Of a DNA stretch of 64,000 bases, positions 16,183 to 24,840 are shown piece after piece (the stretch's first letter is position 1; each line of letters opens with the position of its first letter). This stretch comes from Desulfurispirillum indicum S5. Its GTDB lineage: Bacteria; Chrysiogenota; Chrysiogenetes; Chrysiogenales; Chrysiogenaceae. Position numbers and translations under genes: made by a program. The notes under the pieces are model-generated. The model made no database searches, was not told the DNA's origin, and saw only the letters and a list, made by a program, of their open reading frames with translations. Where the stretch lies: positions 2,774,001-2,838,000 of the forward strand of contig NC_014836.1 of NCBI RefSeq assembly GCF_000177635.2, written 5' to 3'.

Positions 16183-16575
16183 ATGCCCGCAAAAGCCTCA
16201 CCAATGCGCATTCTGGTCGTCGAAGATGATGAAACCCTGCGCAATAACCTCACCACCATTCTCGCCCTTGAGGGATACAGCGTCGCCACTGCCGAAAATG
16301 GTCAACGTGGCATTGAGCGAGTATCCAAGGAAAAGTTTGATCTCATCATCACCGATATCTCTATGCCCAGGCTAGGTGGTGTTCAAATGATCGACAGCAT
16401 CCGCAAGCGCAGTTTTCTGAATGCAGATACTCCTATCATCGTTTTCAGCGGCACCATCAATATGGATGTAGCGCACGGGATCAAGGGTAAGGTCACCAAA
16501 GCCTTCTGCAAACCAGTTGAGTCCGTTGAAGTTCTCAACTACATTCGGATACACCTGGATCCGAATTTTTTGTAG
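16183..16575 (+). CDS. Single-domain response regulator (CheY-like receiver)
   Basis: 130-residue stand-alone receiver with no output domain. Acidic pocket VVEDDE (about 12-17), phospho-acceptor Asp in LIITDISMP (about 56), Ser/Thr-like switch in VFSGTI and conserved Lys in FCKPVE. The ATG at 16183 follows AGGAG. It is the first of four closely spaced regulator genes and probably acts as a phosphate carrier or sink in their phosphorelay. The frame extending back to 16021 is not supported. Confidence 0.92.
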   Translation: MPAKASPMRILVVEDDETLRNNLTTILALEGYSVATAENGQRGIERVSKEKFDLIITDISMPRLGGVQMIDSIRKRSFLNADTPIIVFSGTINMDVAHGIKGKVTKAFCKPVESVEVLNYIRIHLDPNFL

Positions 16576-16619
16576 CCATGCGATTCTCGCACGCGTCAAC
16601 CGGCACACAGGAGCACGCC

Positions 16620-18881
16620 ATGGCTGACACTTCCAAATCTCCGCCTCACATACTGTTTCTGCACGCATTTCATGCTTCTCCCTTTATTCAGCTGCTTTTC
16701 CGTGGCAATGGGGAGCTGGCGGAAGCCAGCGATGGAGCGCTGCGAGCGCTGAGATGCCAGCGGGAGAAGCTTCCCGAGCACCCATGGTTACGACAAACAG
16801 ACGCGCTTCAACTCAACAATGCCGTGAAAATGGTCGCCAGGACAGGCGAACCCGCTGTCACAGCAATCCAGTTGCCCCAAGGTGAAATTTTCCTGGAGTT
16901 GACGCAGGTATCCTTGACATCGCAGCAGACCTGCTGGGTTCTGGCAACACAGACTGAGCTCACAGACACCATTGCTTCGGGCAGCTCTCCAGGCTTGCAA
17001 AAGCGCAAAGAGGAGTTACTTGCCAACAGACAACGTTGGCAATTTGCGCTGGAAGGCACCAATATTGGCGTCTGGGACTGGAATATCCAGAGTTCAGAGG
17101 TCTATTTTTCTCCACGCTGGAAGGAAATTCTGGGTTACCGCGACCATGAACTTCCCAACTCCCTGGAACAGTGGCAACAGCGCATTCACCCTGATGACTA
17201 CCAGCGCGTCATGCAGGCCCACGAGCCTGCCTTCAGCAAGTCTGACCGGCTCTATCGATCGGAGTACAGACTGCGGCATCGCGACGGTAATTATCGCTGG
17301 ATCAGCTCCCAGGGAAAGGTCATGAGCTGGGCCAGAGACGGAACGCCCCTGCGCATGATCGGCACCCATGCCGATATCACGGAACGTAAAATCCTCGAAG
17401 AACAGCAGGAGCGCATGGTGCGCATCCTGGAAGCCACCACCGACAGCGTCAATATTGCCACCCCCGACGGCACCATGATCTTCTGGAATTCCCACGGACG
17501 CGCCATGGTCGGAGTTGAACCCGACGAAGACGTCACTGCCATCTCTTTTGACCTCTTCCACCCTCCAAAATCCCTGAAGATTCTCACCAGAGTTGCGATT
17601 CCCTCTGCCATCACCAATGGGATCTGGCAGGGCGAAAACGTCATAACCAACCGACACGGAAAAACCATTCCCGTTACACAGGTCATAATCGCCCATCGCG
17701 ACCAGCAGGGAAACCTGGAGTACCTTTCATCTATCATGCGCGACATGAGCCCCCAGAAAAAGGTTGAAGAAGCGTTGCGCAGCAGTGAACAACGGCTGTG
17801 GCGCCTGCTGGAGAGTACACCACTGGGAGTTGTGATCATAAACTCATGTGGCACCATTGAGTGGGTGAATCCGGCCATGTGTCACAAGGTGCATTATCAC
17901 TTTGAATCCCTGGCAGGGCACAGCCTGACAAAAATCCTGCCAGAAGAGAGCCGCATGGCCTGGCACCAGTGGTTCGAGCAGTTTGGCAACGCTCACACCA
18001 GCTCCAGCGAAGAGTGGAAATTCGTGCGACGTGGGGGCGAGAGCTTTCTGGCAGAGATTGTTTCAACGAGTTTTGCCGACACCAGCGGCCAGTGGCGCAT
18101 GGTCGCTTATGTCACAGACATAACAAAGCGCAAGCGCTTTGAAGATGAGCTGTTGCGCAGTCTGCGTCAACAGGAGGAACTCAATGAACTCAAAAGCACC
18201 TTTGTACAGATGGTCTCCCACGAGTTCCGCACTCCACTGGCTGGCATCATGGGCTCGGCGGAACTGTTGAAAAAATATTTGGAGCGCCTGAGCCCTGAGC
18301 GCCGGGATGAACATCTGGATACTATCCTCAGCGGGGTACAGCGAATGGTCTTCATGATGGAGGAGATCCTGGCTCTGGGCGCCATGGACTCCGGACAAAC
18401 GAACTTCAGCCCATCTCCTGTTGATCTGGTGGCCATGTGCCGCGCGATTCAGGATCAGCTGCACAGTATCTTCCCCGGCCAGCGCATCCAACTTGACTTC
18501 AGGGATATTCCGACTTGTGCCATGCTGGACGAATCCCTGCTGCACCACATCCTCACCAACCTGCTGAGTAATGCCCTGAAGTATTCGCCCGCCACATCAC
18601 CGGTACACTTTTCCATATTCAATACCACCAAAGAACTGTGTTTCCGCGTTACCGACTTCGGGATAGGTATTCCCGAAAGCGATCGCGGGCGCCTGTTTGA
18701 AGCTTTTTTTCGCGGCAGCAACGCCAGCCATATTCAGGGAACCGGCATCGGCATGATGATCGTCAAGCGCTGCCTCGACCTGCACAACGGCACCATCCAG
18801 ATACAGAGCAAACCGAACCAGGGCAGCACGTTCACCGTAACCATACCCCTATCCCAGTGTATTGCGGAGGAGAAATCATGA
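16620..18881 (+). CDS. Soluble multi-PAS sensor histidine kinase
   Basis: 753-residue cytosolic kinase without membrane segments. A divergent N-terminal region (1-125) is followed by about three PAS domains (about 135-255 with VWDWNIQSSEVYFSPRWKEILG, 265-385, 395-510). The HisKA H-box is VSHEFRTPLAGIMGSAELL and the HATPase motifs are LSNALKYSP, DFGIGIP and GTGIGM. I chose ATG 16620 with AGGAG upstream over the frame start at 16578. Its kinase core closely resembles that of the membrane kinase two genes downstream, suggesting duplication. Its stop overlaps the next start (ATGA). Confidence 0.92.
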   Translation: MADTSKSPPHILFLHAFHASPFIQLLFRGNGELAEASDGALRALRCQREKLPEHPWLRQTDALQLNNAVKMVARTGEPAVTAIQLPQGEIFLELTQVSLTSQQTCWVLATQTELTDTIASGSSPGLQKRKEELLANRQRWQFALEGTNIGVWDWNIQSSEVYFSPRWKEILGYRDHELPNSLEQWQQRIHPDDYQRVMQAHEPAFSKSDRLYRSEYRLRHRDGNYRWISSQGKVMSWARDGTPLRMIGTHADITERKILEEQQERMVRILEATTDSVNIATPDGTMIFWNSHGRAMVGVEPDEDVTAISFDLFHPPKSLKILTRVAIPSAITNGIWQGENVITNRHGKTIPVTQVIIAHRDQQGNLEYLSSIMRDMSPQKKVEEALRSSEQRLWRLLESTPLGVVIINSCGTIEWVNPAMCHKVHYHFESLAGHSLTKILPEESRMAWHQWFEQFGNAHTSSSEEWKFVRRGGESFLAEIVSTSFADTSGQWRMVAYVTDITKRKRFEDELLRSLRQQEELNELKSTFVQMVSHEFRTPLAGIMGSAELLKKYLERLSPERRDEHLDTILSGVQRMVFMMEEILALGAMDSGQTNFSPSPVDLVAMCRAIQDQLHSIFPGQRIQLDFRDIPTCAMLDESLLHHILTNLLSNALKYSPATSPVHFSIFNTTKELCFRVTDFGIGIPESDRGRLFEAFFRGSNASHIQGTGIGMMIVKRCLDLHNGTIQIQSKPNQGSTFTVTIPLSQCIAEEKS

Positions 18882-19978
18882 GACGAATTCTGCTGATCGA
18901 AGATGATCCGGTACTACGCCACAATATGGTAGAGCTGCTGACCCTGGAAAATTATGACGTCGATGACGCCCAGGACGGAGAGGAAGGGGTACGCAAGGCC
19001 CTCGAAAGCCATCATGATCTGGTTCTGTGCGATATCATGATGCCGAAAATGGATGGGTATCAGGTATTTGAAGCCCTCAAGAGCCATCCGCGCACCGCCA
19101 GCATTCCCTTCCTCTTCCTCACGGCCAAGGTTGACAAGGAAGACGTGCGACGAGGAATGGTGATGGGTGCCGATGACTATATCCAAAAACCCGCGCCTAT
19201 TGAGGAGCTGCTGCAGGCCATAGAGGTTCGTCTGCGGAAAAAACGCCTGCAGCTGGAGCAGGAGCAGCAACGTTCGGAGGCCCTGTGCTCAGAGCTGGCA
19301 TCGCGAATCCCCCATGAACTCATCACCCCTCTCAACAGTATCCTGGGATATGCAGAGCTGATTATTGAAGAAGAGCCGAGCAACCTCAGTCACCAGGAAA
19401 TCGTCCCCATGGCCTGCGCCATCCAAAGTGCTGCAGAACGCTTGATGGAAACCATCCACAAGTATCTGCTCTATAATGAGCTGCAGTTTCTGCGCTTCAC
19501 CGGCAACAGGAGCGGCTCCGGTGAGATACGAGACAACCTGTGCACTATAACCAGGCATATTGGCAGTGACGTTGCGAAAAAGTGGAAGCGCATCGAAGAC
19601 ATGGAAATTGCGCTTCCCGAATATCCCATTCACGCCTGCATTCCCTACTTTTCCCATGTGGTGCGACAGCTGACAGATAACGCCTGCAAGTTTTCTGCAG
19701 CAGGCAGCCCGATTACCTTGCAATGCCGCCTGACAGGTAATTCCATAACCCTGAGTGTCAGCGATCAGGGGCGAGGCATTCCCGCAGAAAACCTCGACCA
19801 ACTGGGAGCATTTCAGCAATTTGAACGCCATCATTACGAGCAGCAGGGTTCAGGACTGGGACTGGCAATTGTGAAACTTATTCTCCAGCACAGCCAGGGC
19901 TCTCTGGACATTCAGAGCATCCCTGACCAGGGGACAACCGTGACCCTGGGTTTTCCTGTCACTGTGGACGCACCATGA
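18878..19978 (+). CDS. Receiver-histidine kinase hybrid (REC-HisKA-HATPase)
   Basis: 366-residue cytosolic protein with an N-terminal receiver (IEDDP, phospho-Asp in LVLCDIMMPKMDGY, Lys in YIQKPAP) followed by a coiled segment rich in Gln/Glu. A kinase module follows: H-box RIPHELITPLNSILGYAELI, then N-box-like TDNACKFS, DQGRGIP and GSGLGLAIV. The receiver-first order means kinase activity may be controlled by phosphorylation from another kinase of the locus. The start ATG overlaps the previous stop and has GGAGGAG upstream; the end overlaps the next start by ATGA. All three genes are thus coupled. Confidence 0.92.
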   Translation: MRRILLIEDDPVLRHNMVELLTLENYDVDDAQDGEEGVRKALESHHDLVLCDIMMPKMDGYQVFEALKSHPRTASIPFLFLTAKVDKEDVRRGMVMGADDYIQKPAPIEELLQAIEVRLRKKRLQLEQEQQRSEALCSELASRIPHELITPLNSILGYAELIIEEEPSNLSHQEIVPMACAIQSAAERLMETIHKYLLYNELQFLRFTGNRSGSGEIRDNLCTITRHIGSDVAKKWKRIEDMEIALPEYPIHACIPYFSHVVRQLTDNACKFSAAGSPITLQCRLTGNSITLSVSDQGRGIPAENLDQLGAFQQFERHHYEQQGSGLGLAIVKLILQHSQGSLDIQSIPDQGTTVTLGFPVTVDAP

Positions 19979-22062
19979 AGCGCTCCATCGGGAACTCCCT
20001 GCCGCTCAAACTCATTATTATGGTTTTCTGCATCCTCAGCATTGCCATTCTGTGGGCAACTGGTCTGTGGCATATCACAAATTCCCGCTCCCAGAGCCTT
20101 CAGCAGGTCAAACAGAATCTCGACAACCTGACCTTTGCCCAGGAAAAATATGTCAAGCTGACCATCGGATCCATCGACATGATCATCCGGGAGACCCTGC
20201 ACGCCCTTTCAACAGAAGACCTTCTGGATAATACCGATTCTGGCAGGCAGCGCCTGCAGTCCGTCATTGAGCGTATACCCGAAGTATCCGGTATAAGTGT
20301 CATCGCCCCCTCAGGCCAGATAAGCCTCATCGCCTGGCGCAACCAGGAGCATCCCAGGCCGGATCTTGATGCCCTGGACCGAACGTACTTCACCATCCAC
20401 TCAGATCCCGGCCACGGCCTGTATATAGGCACACCCTTGCGGAGCAAGCTTTGCGGACAATGGTTCATTCCCATCAGTCGCGCTCAGCACACTGAAGATC
20501 ACCTGGATTTCGTAGTCATGGCTGCCATTGACTCCCAGGTATTCCAGCAGTACTTCGAGTCGCTGAACATCGGTCGCACCGGTACCATGGCACTCTGGCG
20601 CAAGCCACACGGCGAAGCCCTTCTGCACCATCCCTTTCGCGAAGAGCTTCAGGGTATCGCCATGGAAAACAACCCTGTCTTCCTTGACAATCGATGGTAT
20701 CACAATCCCCACGACAGCTTTCTGTGCCAGTTTCCAGACAGGCAGGACACCTGCTACGTCAGCTATCGCACGGTCGAACAGCTGCCCCTGGTGGTGAGCA
20801 CCACCATGCAGGCAGAGGAGTACCTGGCGCAGTGGCACCAGGACAGGCTGCTCACCATTGCGATCATGGTGCTCCTCTCAGCGGTACTCGGTGGCTTCGG
20901 ACTCTATATCCTGCGACAGCTTTCCCTGCAGGAAAAGACGGAAAAAGCTCTGCGCGCTTCGCGCAACAACTTCGAAATGCTGCTGGACAGCATGGACGCC
21001 ATTATTTATGTCTCCGACATACGCACCCATGAACTGATCTATCTCAACCAGATGGCCAGAAAACTCTATGGCGACGTCATCGGGGAAAAGTGCTGGAAGT
21101 ATATTCAGGAAAACCAGCAGCAACCCTGCCCATTCTGTCGCTATCACCTGCTGGTTGATGAAAATGGCCAACCCAATGGGGAAAATATTGTATGGGAAAA
21201 CCAGACACCTTCAACAGGACAATGGTTTCAGCGGCGGGATCGCTCCATTCACTGGAGTGATGGAAGAGTCGTGCACCTGCAGATTGCCAACGACATCACA
21301 GAACTCAAAGAAGCAGAAGCACAGATACGCGCCAACCTGGAAGAGGAGCGCAGTATAAATAAAATGAAAAACACCTTTATTCAGACCGTCTCCCATGAAT
21401 TCCGCACTCCATTGGCAGGCATCATGGGATCAGCTGAAATCCTGGAACGGTACTTTGAGCGCATCAGTGAGGAGCAGCGCGCACAGCATCTTCTCTCCAT
21501 CCGTAATGGAGTCAAGCGCATGGTTGCCATACTGGAAGATGTCCTGATCCTGGGCAGCCTGGATTCCGGGCAAACCGCCTTCAACCCCCAACCCCTCAAT
21601 CTGGTCAGCCTTTGTCATACCATCGTGACAGAAATGCAGCAGATCTACCGGGATCGTGAAATCCATATTGATGCCGGGCAGATTCCCAATAACATTGATG
21701 CCGACGCAAAACTTCTGCGCTACATCGTCACCAACCTGCTGAGCAATGCCCTGAAGTACTCACCCTTTGAGAAGCCGGTTCATCTGCAGATATCACAACA
21801 GCATGAGGAGTATATTATCGTCTGCGTCCGGGACGAAGGCATTGGCATACCGGAGGATGAACAAAAGAACATGTTTCAGTCCTTCTATCGCTGTTCCAAC
21901 ACCGAGGGCATCAAGGGAACCGGGCTGGGGCTGATCATCGTGCAGAAATGTGTCTTTCTTCATGGAGGAACCATAGAGTTCACCAGCAAGGCAGGGCAGG
22001 GAACCTCATTCTACTTCTACCTTCCCATCCATTCCCGCTGCCATATTCCCGCCACGCCCTGA
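19975..22062 (+). CDS. Membrane sensor histidine kinase with periplasmic Cache-like domain and PAS
   Basis: 695 residues. TM1 at about 11-31, a large periplasmic region (about 32-287) with Cache-like features (VSGISVIAPSGQISLIAWR, LDRTYFTIH), TM2 at about 290-312, PAS (about 330-445, with CPFCRYHL), HisKA with VSHEFRTPLAGIMGSAEIL, and HATPase with LSNALKYSPF, DEGIGIP and GTGLGLIIV. The H-box region is almost the same as in the PAS kinase at 16620, so both may phosphorylate the same receivers. It is the last gene of the coupled locus and is followed by a hairpin terminator. Confidence 0.9.
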   Translation: MKRSIGNSLPLKLIIMVFCILSIAILWATGLWHITNSRSQSLQQVKQNLDNLTFAQEKYVKLTIGSIDMIIRETLHALSTEDLLDNTDSGRQRLQSVIERIPEVSGISVIAPSGQISLIAWRNQEHPRPDLDALDRTYFTIHSDPGHGLYIGTPLRSKLCGQWFIPISRAQHTEDHLDFVVMAAIDSQVFQQYFESLNIGRTGTMALWRKPHGEALLHHPFREELQGIAMENNPVFLDNRWYHNPHDSFLCQFPDRQDTCYVSYRTVEQLPLVVSTTMQAEEYLAQWHQDRLLTIAIMVLLSAVLGGFGLYILRQLSLQEKTEKALRASRNNFEMLLDSMDAIIYVSDIRTHELIYLNQMARKLYGDVIGEKCWKYIQENQQQPCPFCRYHLLVDENGQPNGENIVWENQTPSTGQWFQRRDRSIHWSDGRVVHLQIANDITELKEAEAQIRANLEEERSINKMKNTFIQTVSHEFRTPLAGIMGSAEILERYFERISEEQRAQHLLSIRNGVKRMVAILEDVLILGSLDSGQTAFNPQPLNLVSLCHTIVTEMQQIYRDREIHIDAGQIPNNIDADAKLLRYIVTNLLSNALKYSPFEKPVHLQISQQHEEYIIVCVRDEGIGIPEDEQKNMFQSFYRCSNTEGIKGTGLGLIIVQKCVFLHGGTIEFTSKAGQGTSFYFYLPIHSRCHIPATP

Positions 22063-22082
22063 CATGAAACCCTGAACGCGAA

Positions 22083-22123
22083 CCGGCCCCGCACACGTGC
22101 AGGGCCGGCCGACGATATTTTTC
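22083..22123 (+). terminator. Probable terminator of the phosphorelay locus
   Basis: Stem CCGGCCC-CGCA/TGCA-GGGCCGG (22083-22108) with a four-base loop, followed after 11 bases by ATTTTTCC. The T-run is displaced, so efficiency is uncertain. Confidence 0.55.
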
Positions 22124-22150
22124 CACAAACCACAAATGGTGAGGGCAGAA

Positions 22151-22807
22151 TCAGAAGCTGTAGGTCCAGCTCAGCTCGAGAACACTGTTGTCGCTGTCGT
22201 CATGGTCAACGGTGTAGAACAGGCCAAACTCATGGCTTGGAATAAATTCTTTGCTGATACCGATTTCCGAGGTTTTTTCGTCATTGTCGCCAATACCCAT
22301 AGTGTAGAGGTAGCTGGCAACCGCTACGCCCAGATCGTACTCAGCTCCCAGCTCCACATAGTCAGCATCAAGATCCGAGTCAAGGTTCATGTAGTAGTAG
22401 GCGCTCAGACCCAGCTCTTCTGTAGGAGCGAAGAGAACACCAGCATACACTTCATCGTTATCGTCAATATCGCTGTCCATGGGCATGGTCTTCAGGAAAC
22501 CCAGGTCGTAACCGATAGCTCCAGCTTCGCCTTCGTAACCAAAGGTAATTTCAAAATATGAATAATCAGAGAAATCCCAGTCGTCGTCCAGCAGATCATT
22601 GGTGAAATAGGTGGCACCAGCGTAAAATCCGGATTCATGGGAATACAGGGTGCCGACTTCCAGCTCAAGGCCGTTGTCGCCTTCGCTGGGAATACCGTAC
22701 GTGGCGCCTACATGGCTTTCCAGGGGCAGGGCAGAGGCAGAGGCTGCCAGAACAAGACTTCCGGCGAGAACTCCACCGATGATTCCAAGACGTTTTGCTT
22801 TCAACAT
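22151..22807 (-). CDS. Outer-membrane beta-barrel protein (TorF-like putative porin)
   Basis: 218-residue exported protein. A signal peptide (GGVLAGSLVLAASASA, cleavage near residue 28) is followed by repeated amphipathic strands with alternating aromatic residues and acidic turns (for example DDDWDFSDYSYFEI and DSDIDDNDE). It ends in WTYSF, the C-terminal Phe signature of barrels inserted by BamA. The pattern YVELGAEYDLG resembles the TorF putative porin group, but that is a weak assignment. The start ATG has AAGGAGAAGG upstream; the frame start six residues earlier lacks a signal. The many acidic loops suggest cation preference, which is inference. Confidence 0.75.
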   Translation of the reverse strand: MLKAKRLGIIGGVLAGSLVLAASASALPLESHVGATYGIPSEGDNGLELEVGTLYSHESGFYAGATYFTNDLLDDDWDFSDYSYFEITFGYEGEAGAIGYDLGFLKTMPMDSDIDDNDEVYAGVLFAPTEELGLSAYYYMNLDSDLDADYVELGAEYDLGVAVASYLYTMGIGDNDEKTSEIGISKEFIPSHEFGLFYTVDHDDSDNSVLELSWTYSF

Positions 22808-23075
22808 AACCTTCTCCTTTTGCAAAATGGGCTGTTACCGGGCGTATTGCCTTTCCCTATGGCATACAGCAATAAGCATGCCAGAAAAGAACAGGGGGCC
22901 CTTTGCCGTGGCTAAGATTATGCGCCTAACCTACGCCTTGTCAAGGAAATGTTGCGTTATTGCAAGAGGGAGGAAAAGAAATCCCAGGCTTCGCCAGCCC
23001 CGAGGAGAAAAATGACTTTGACGACAGCGCACAGCGGGTGCGCAAAAAATGTGCACAACTTTAGTCGGACGACCA

Positions 23076-23100
23076 GGGCAGGACTGAAGCTGCCCTTTTT
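23076..23100 (+). other. Terminator-like hairpin at the end of cydC
   Basis: GGGCAG/CTGCCC stem with an eight-base loop and TTTTT on the plus strand, directly after the cydC stop on the minus strand. In the cydC direction the T-run is upstream, so it would stop plus-strand (antisense) rather than cydC transcription. Confidence 0.35.
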
Positions 23101-24840
23101 CTAGTCACCCGCGCAATTCGTAAAAACCCGATACCGCTCACTGGTACGCAACAACTGTCGATGGCTGCCACTGCAGATCAGCTGCCCGTCCTCCATGAAA
23201 TAAACGGTGTCCATGGCTTCCAGCCCTGCCGTGATATGGGTAATCAGGATCAGGGTCTGCCCTGCCAGGCTGTCCAGCAGCGTTGCCATAAACTGCTGCT
23301 GGGTCACGGCATCCAGGCCCTCGGTGGGCTCATCCAGCACCCAGATGGAGACGTTCTTCAAAAGCGCCCGCGCCAGCACCAGACGGCGAGCCTGGCCGCC
23401 GGAAAGGCGCGCCCCCCCTTCGCCGGCCCAGGTATCCAGGCCCTCCGGCAACCCCCTGACAAAATCAGCCAGCTGCGCCTGCTCCAGAGCCTGCCACAGC
23501 TGCTGTTCGTCAGCATGGGGCGCGGCAATAAGCAGATTCTCCCGCATGGTGGCGCAGAAGATATGGGACTTCTGAGAGACCAGGGTGATGGTGTTGCGCA
23601 GCTGCTCCTCGCTGAGCTGACGCAGATCGCTGTCGCCAAGGGTTATCTGTCCGCTGCGTGGATCCCAGAAGCGCACCAGCAGGTGAGCCAGGGTCGACTT
23701 TCCACTGCCCGATGGCCCAACGATTGCCACTTTGGCTCCGTCGGCTACACTCAGGGAAACATCCCGCAGGGCCTCGGCTCCACTGCCCCCTGCGTAGGCA
23801 AAGCTGACGCTTTTCAGACACAGCGCCCCGGCAGCCTCCCGGCAGGGGTTTTCAGGGAAAGTGACGGCGGGCTCTACCTCTGTCACTTCCAGCAGGCGGC
23901 GGGCCGCTTCCCGCGTCTTGCCCAGGAACTGAAAGGCGTGGGGAATGGGGAGCACAGCCTCAAAGGTCGCCAGAATACCGAAGGTGATCAGGGCCAGCAT
24001 GGCTCCGTCAAAGACGCTCTGCTGAGCCAGGGGAATCGCCGCGAAGAGGGCGCTCACAGCCGCCAGGCCCGCCAGGAGCGTCATCAAGGCACTGCTGAGG
24101 CCACTGACCCGCGCCATGCGCTCCTGCTGCATCAGCAGGCGTTCACTCTCCTCCAGCAGCCGGGCGCGATGCCTGGTATCGGCTCCGTACACCATCAGGT
24201 CGGCCATACCCTGCATATCCTCTACCGCTGCGGTGCGCAGACGCGCGCCGCACTGCTGCATGGTCCGACCAATCTGATTGCCCATGTGCCTGACCAGCAG
24301 GGGAACCAGCAGCCCGGCCAGGGCGAAGAAAAACCAGAATATCAATGCAAGCACCGGGGAGAGCCACCACAGAAAGGTTCCGGCTATGGCTGCCAGGCCC
24401 AGGGCGATCAGCAGCGGTGATATGACCCGGAGAAAGAGGCCGTCCAGGGTATCTATATCGGTGACAATGCGGCTGAGCAGATCGCCACTGCGATGGCGGA
24501 GCAGCCCTGCCGGCGCCAGGGGCTCAATGCGCTGGTAAAACCAGACACGCAGCGAGGCCAGCAGACGGAAGGTGGCTTCGTGGGAGAGGATACGCTCGGC
24601 ATAGCGGCCACCGGTACGCAGGATGGCAAACCCCCGCACTCCGGCACTGGGGGTAAAGAAATTGAACTCCCTGGCACTGATGACACTGAGGCCGGCAAAG
24701 GCCGCCGCACTGAGAAACCAGCCCGAAAGGGCCAGCAGACCGACGCTTGCCACCATGGTGGCAAGTCCGAAAAAGGCTCCCCAGAATATCCACAGGCGGC
24801 TGGGCCAGAAGAGGCGCACAAAGGGCAGCAGTTCCCTCAT
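23101..24840 (-). CDS. cydC: Thiol-reductant ABC exporter subunit CydC
   Basis: Half-transporter (six TM helices in residues 1-310, then an ATPase domain) that with CydD exports cysteine/glutathione to the periplasm, needed for cytochrome bd assembly. Family start ELLPFVRLFWPSRLW and the AREFNFFTPSAGVRGFAILRT segment match CydC. Walker A GPSGSGKST (about 370-378), signature LSGGQARRL and Walker B VLDEPTEGLD are intact. 579 residues. Its start overlaps the cydD stop by 4 bp. No cydAB is in the window. Confidence 0.94.
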   Translation of the reverse strand: MRELLPFVRLFWPSRLWIFWGAFFGLATMVASVGLLALSGWFLSAAAFAGLSVISAREFNFFTPSAGVRGFAILRTGGRYAERILSHEATFRLLASLRVWFYQRIEPLAPAGLLRHRSGDLLSRIVTDIDTLDGLFLRVISPLLIALGLAAIAGTFLWWLSPVLALIFWFFFALAGLLVPLLVRHMGNQIGRTMQQCGARLRTAAVEDMQGMADLMVYGADTRHRARLLEESERLLMQQERMARVSGLSSALMTLLAGLAAVSALFAAIPLAQQSVFDGAMLALITFGILATFEAVLPIPHAFQFLGKTREAARRLLEVTEVEPAVTFPENPCREAAGALCLKSVSFAYAGGSGAEALRDVSLSVADGAKVAIVGPSGSGKSTLAHLLVRFWDPRSGQITLGDSDLRQLSEEQLRNTITLVSQKSHIFCATMRENLLIAAPHADEQQLWQALEQAQLADFVRGLPEGLDTWAGEGGARLSGGQARRLVLARALLKNVSIWVLDEPTEGLDAVTQQQFMATLLDSLAGQTLILITHITAGLEAMDTVYFMEDGQLICSGSHRQLLRTSERYRVFTNCAGD

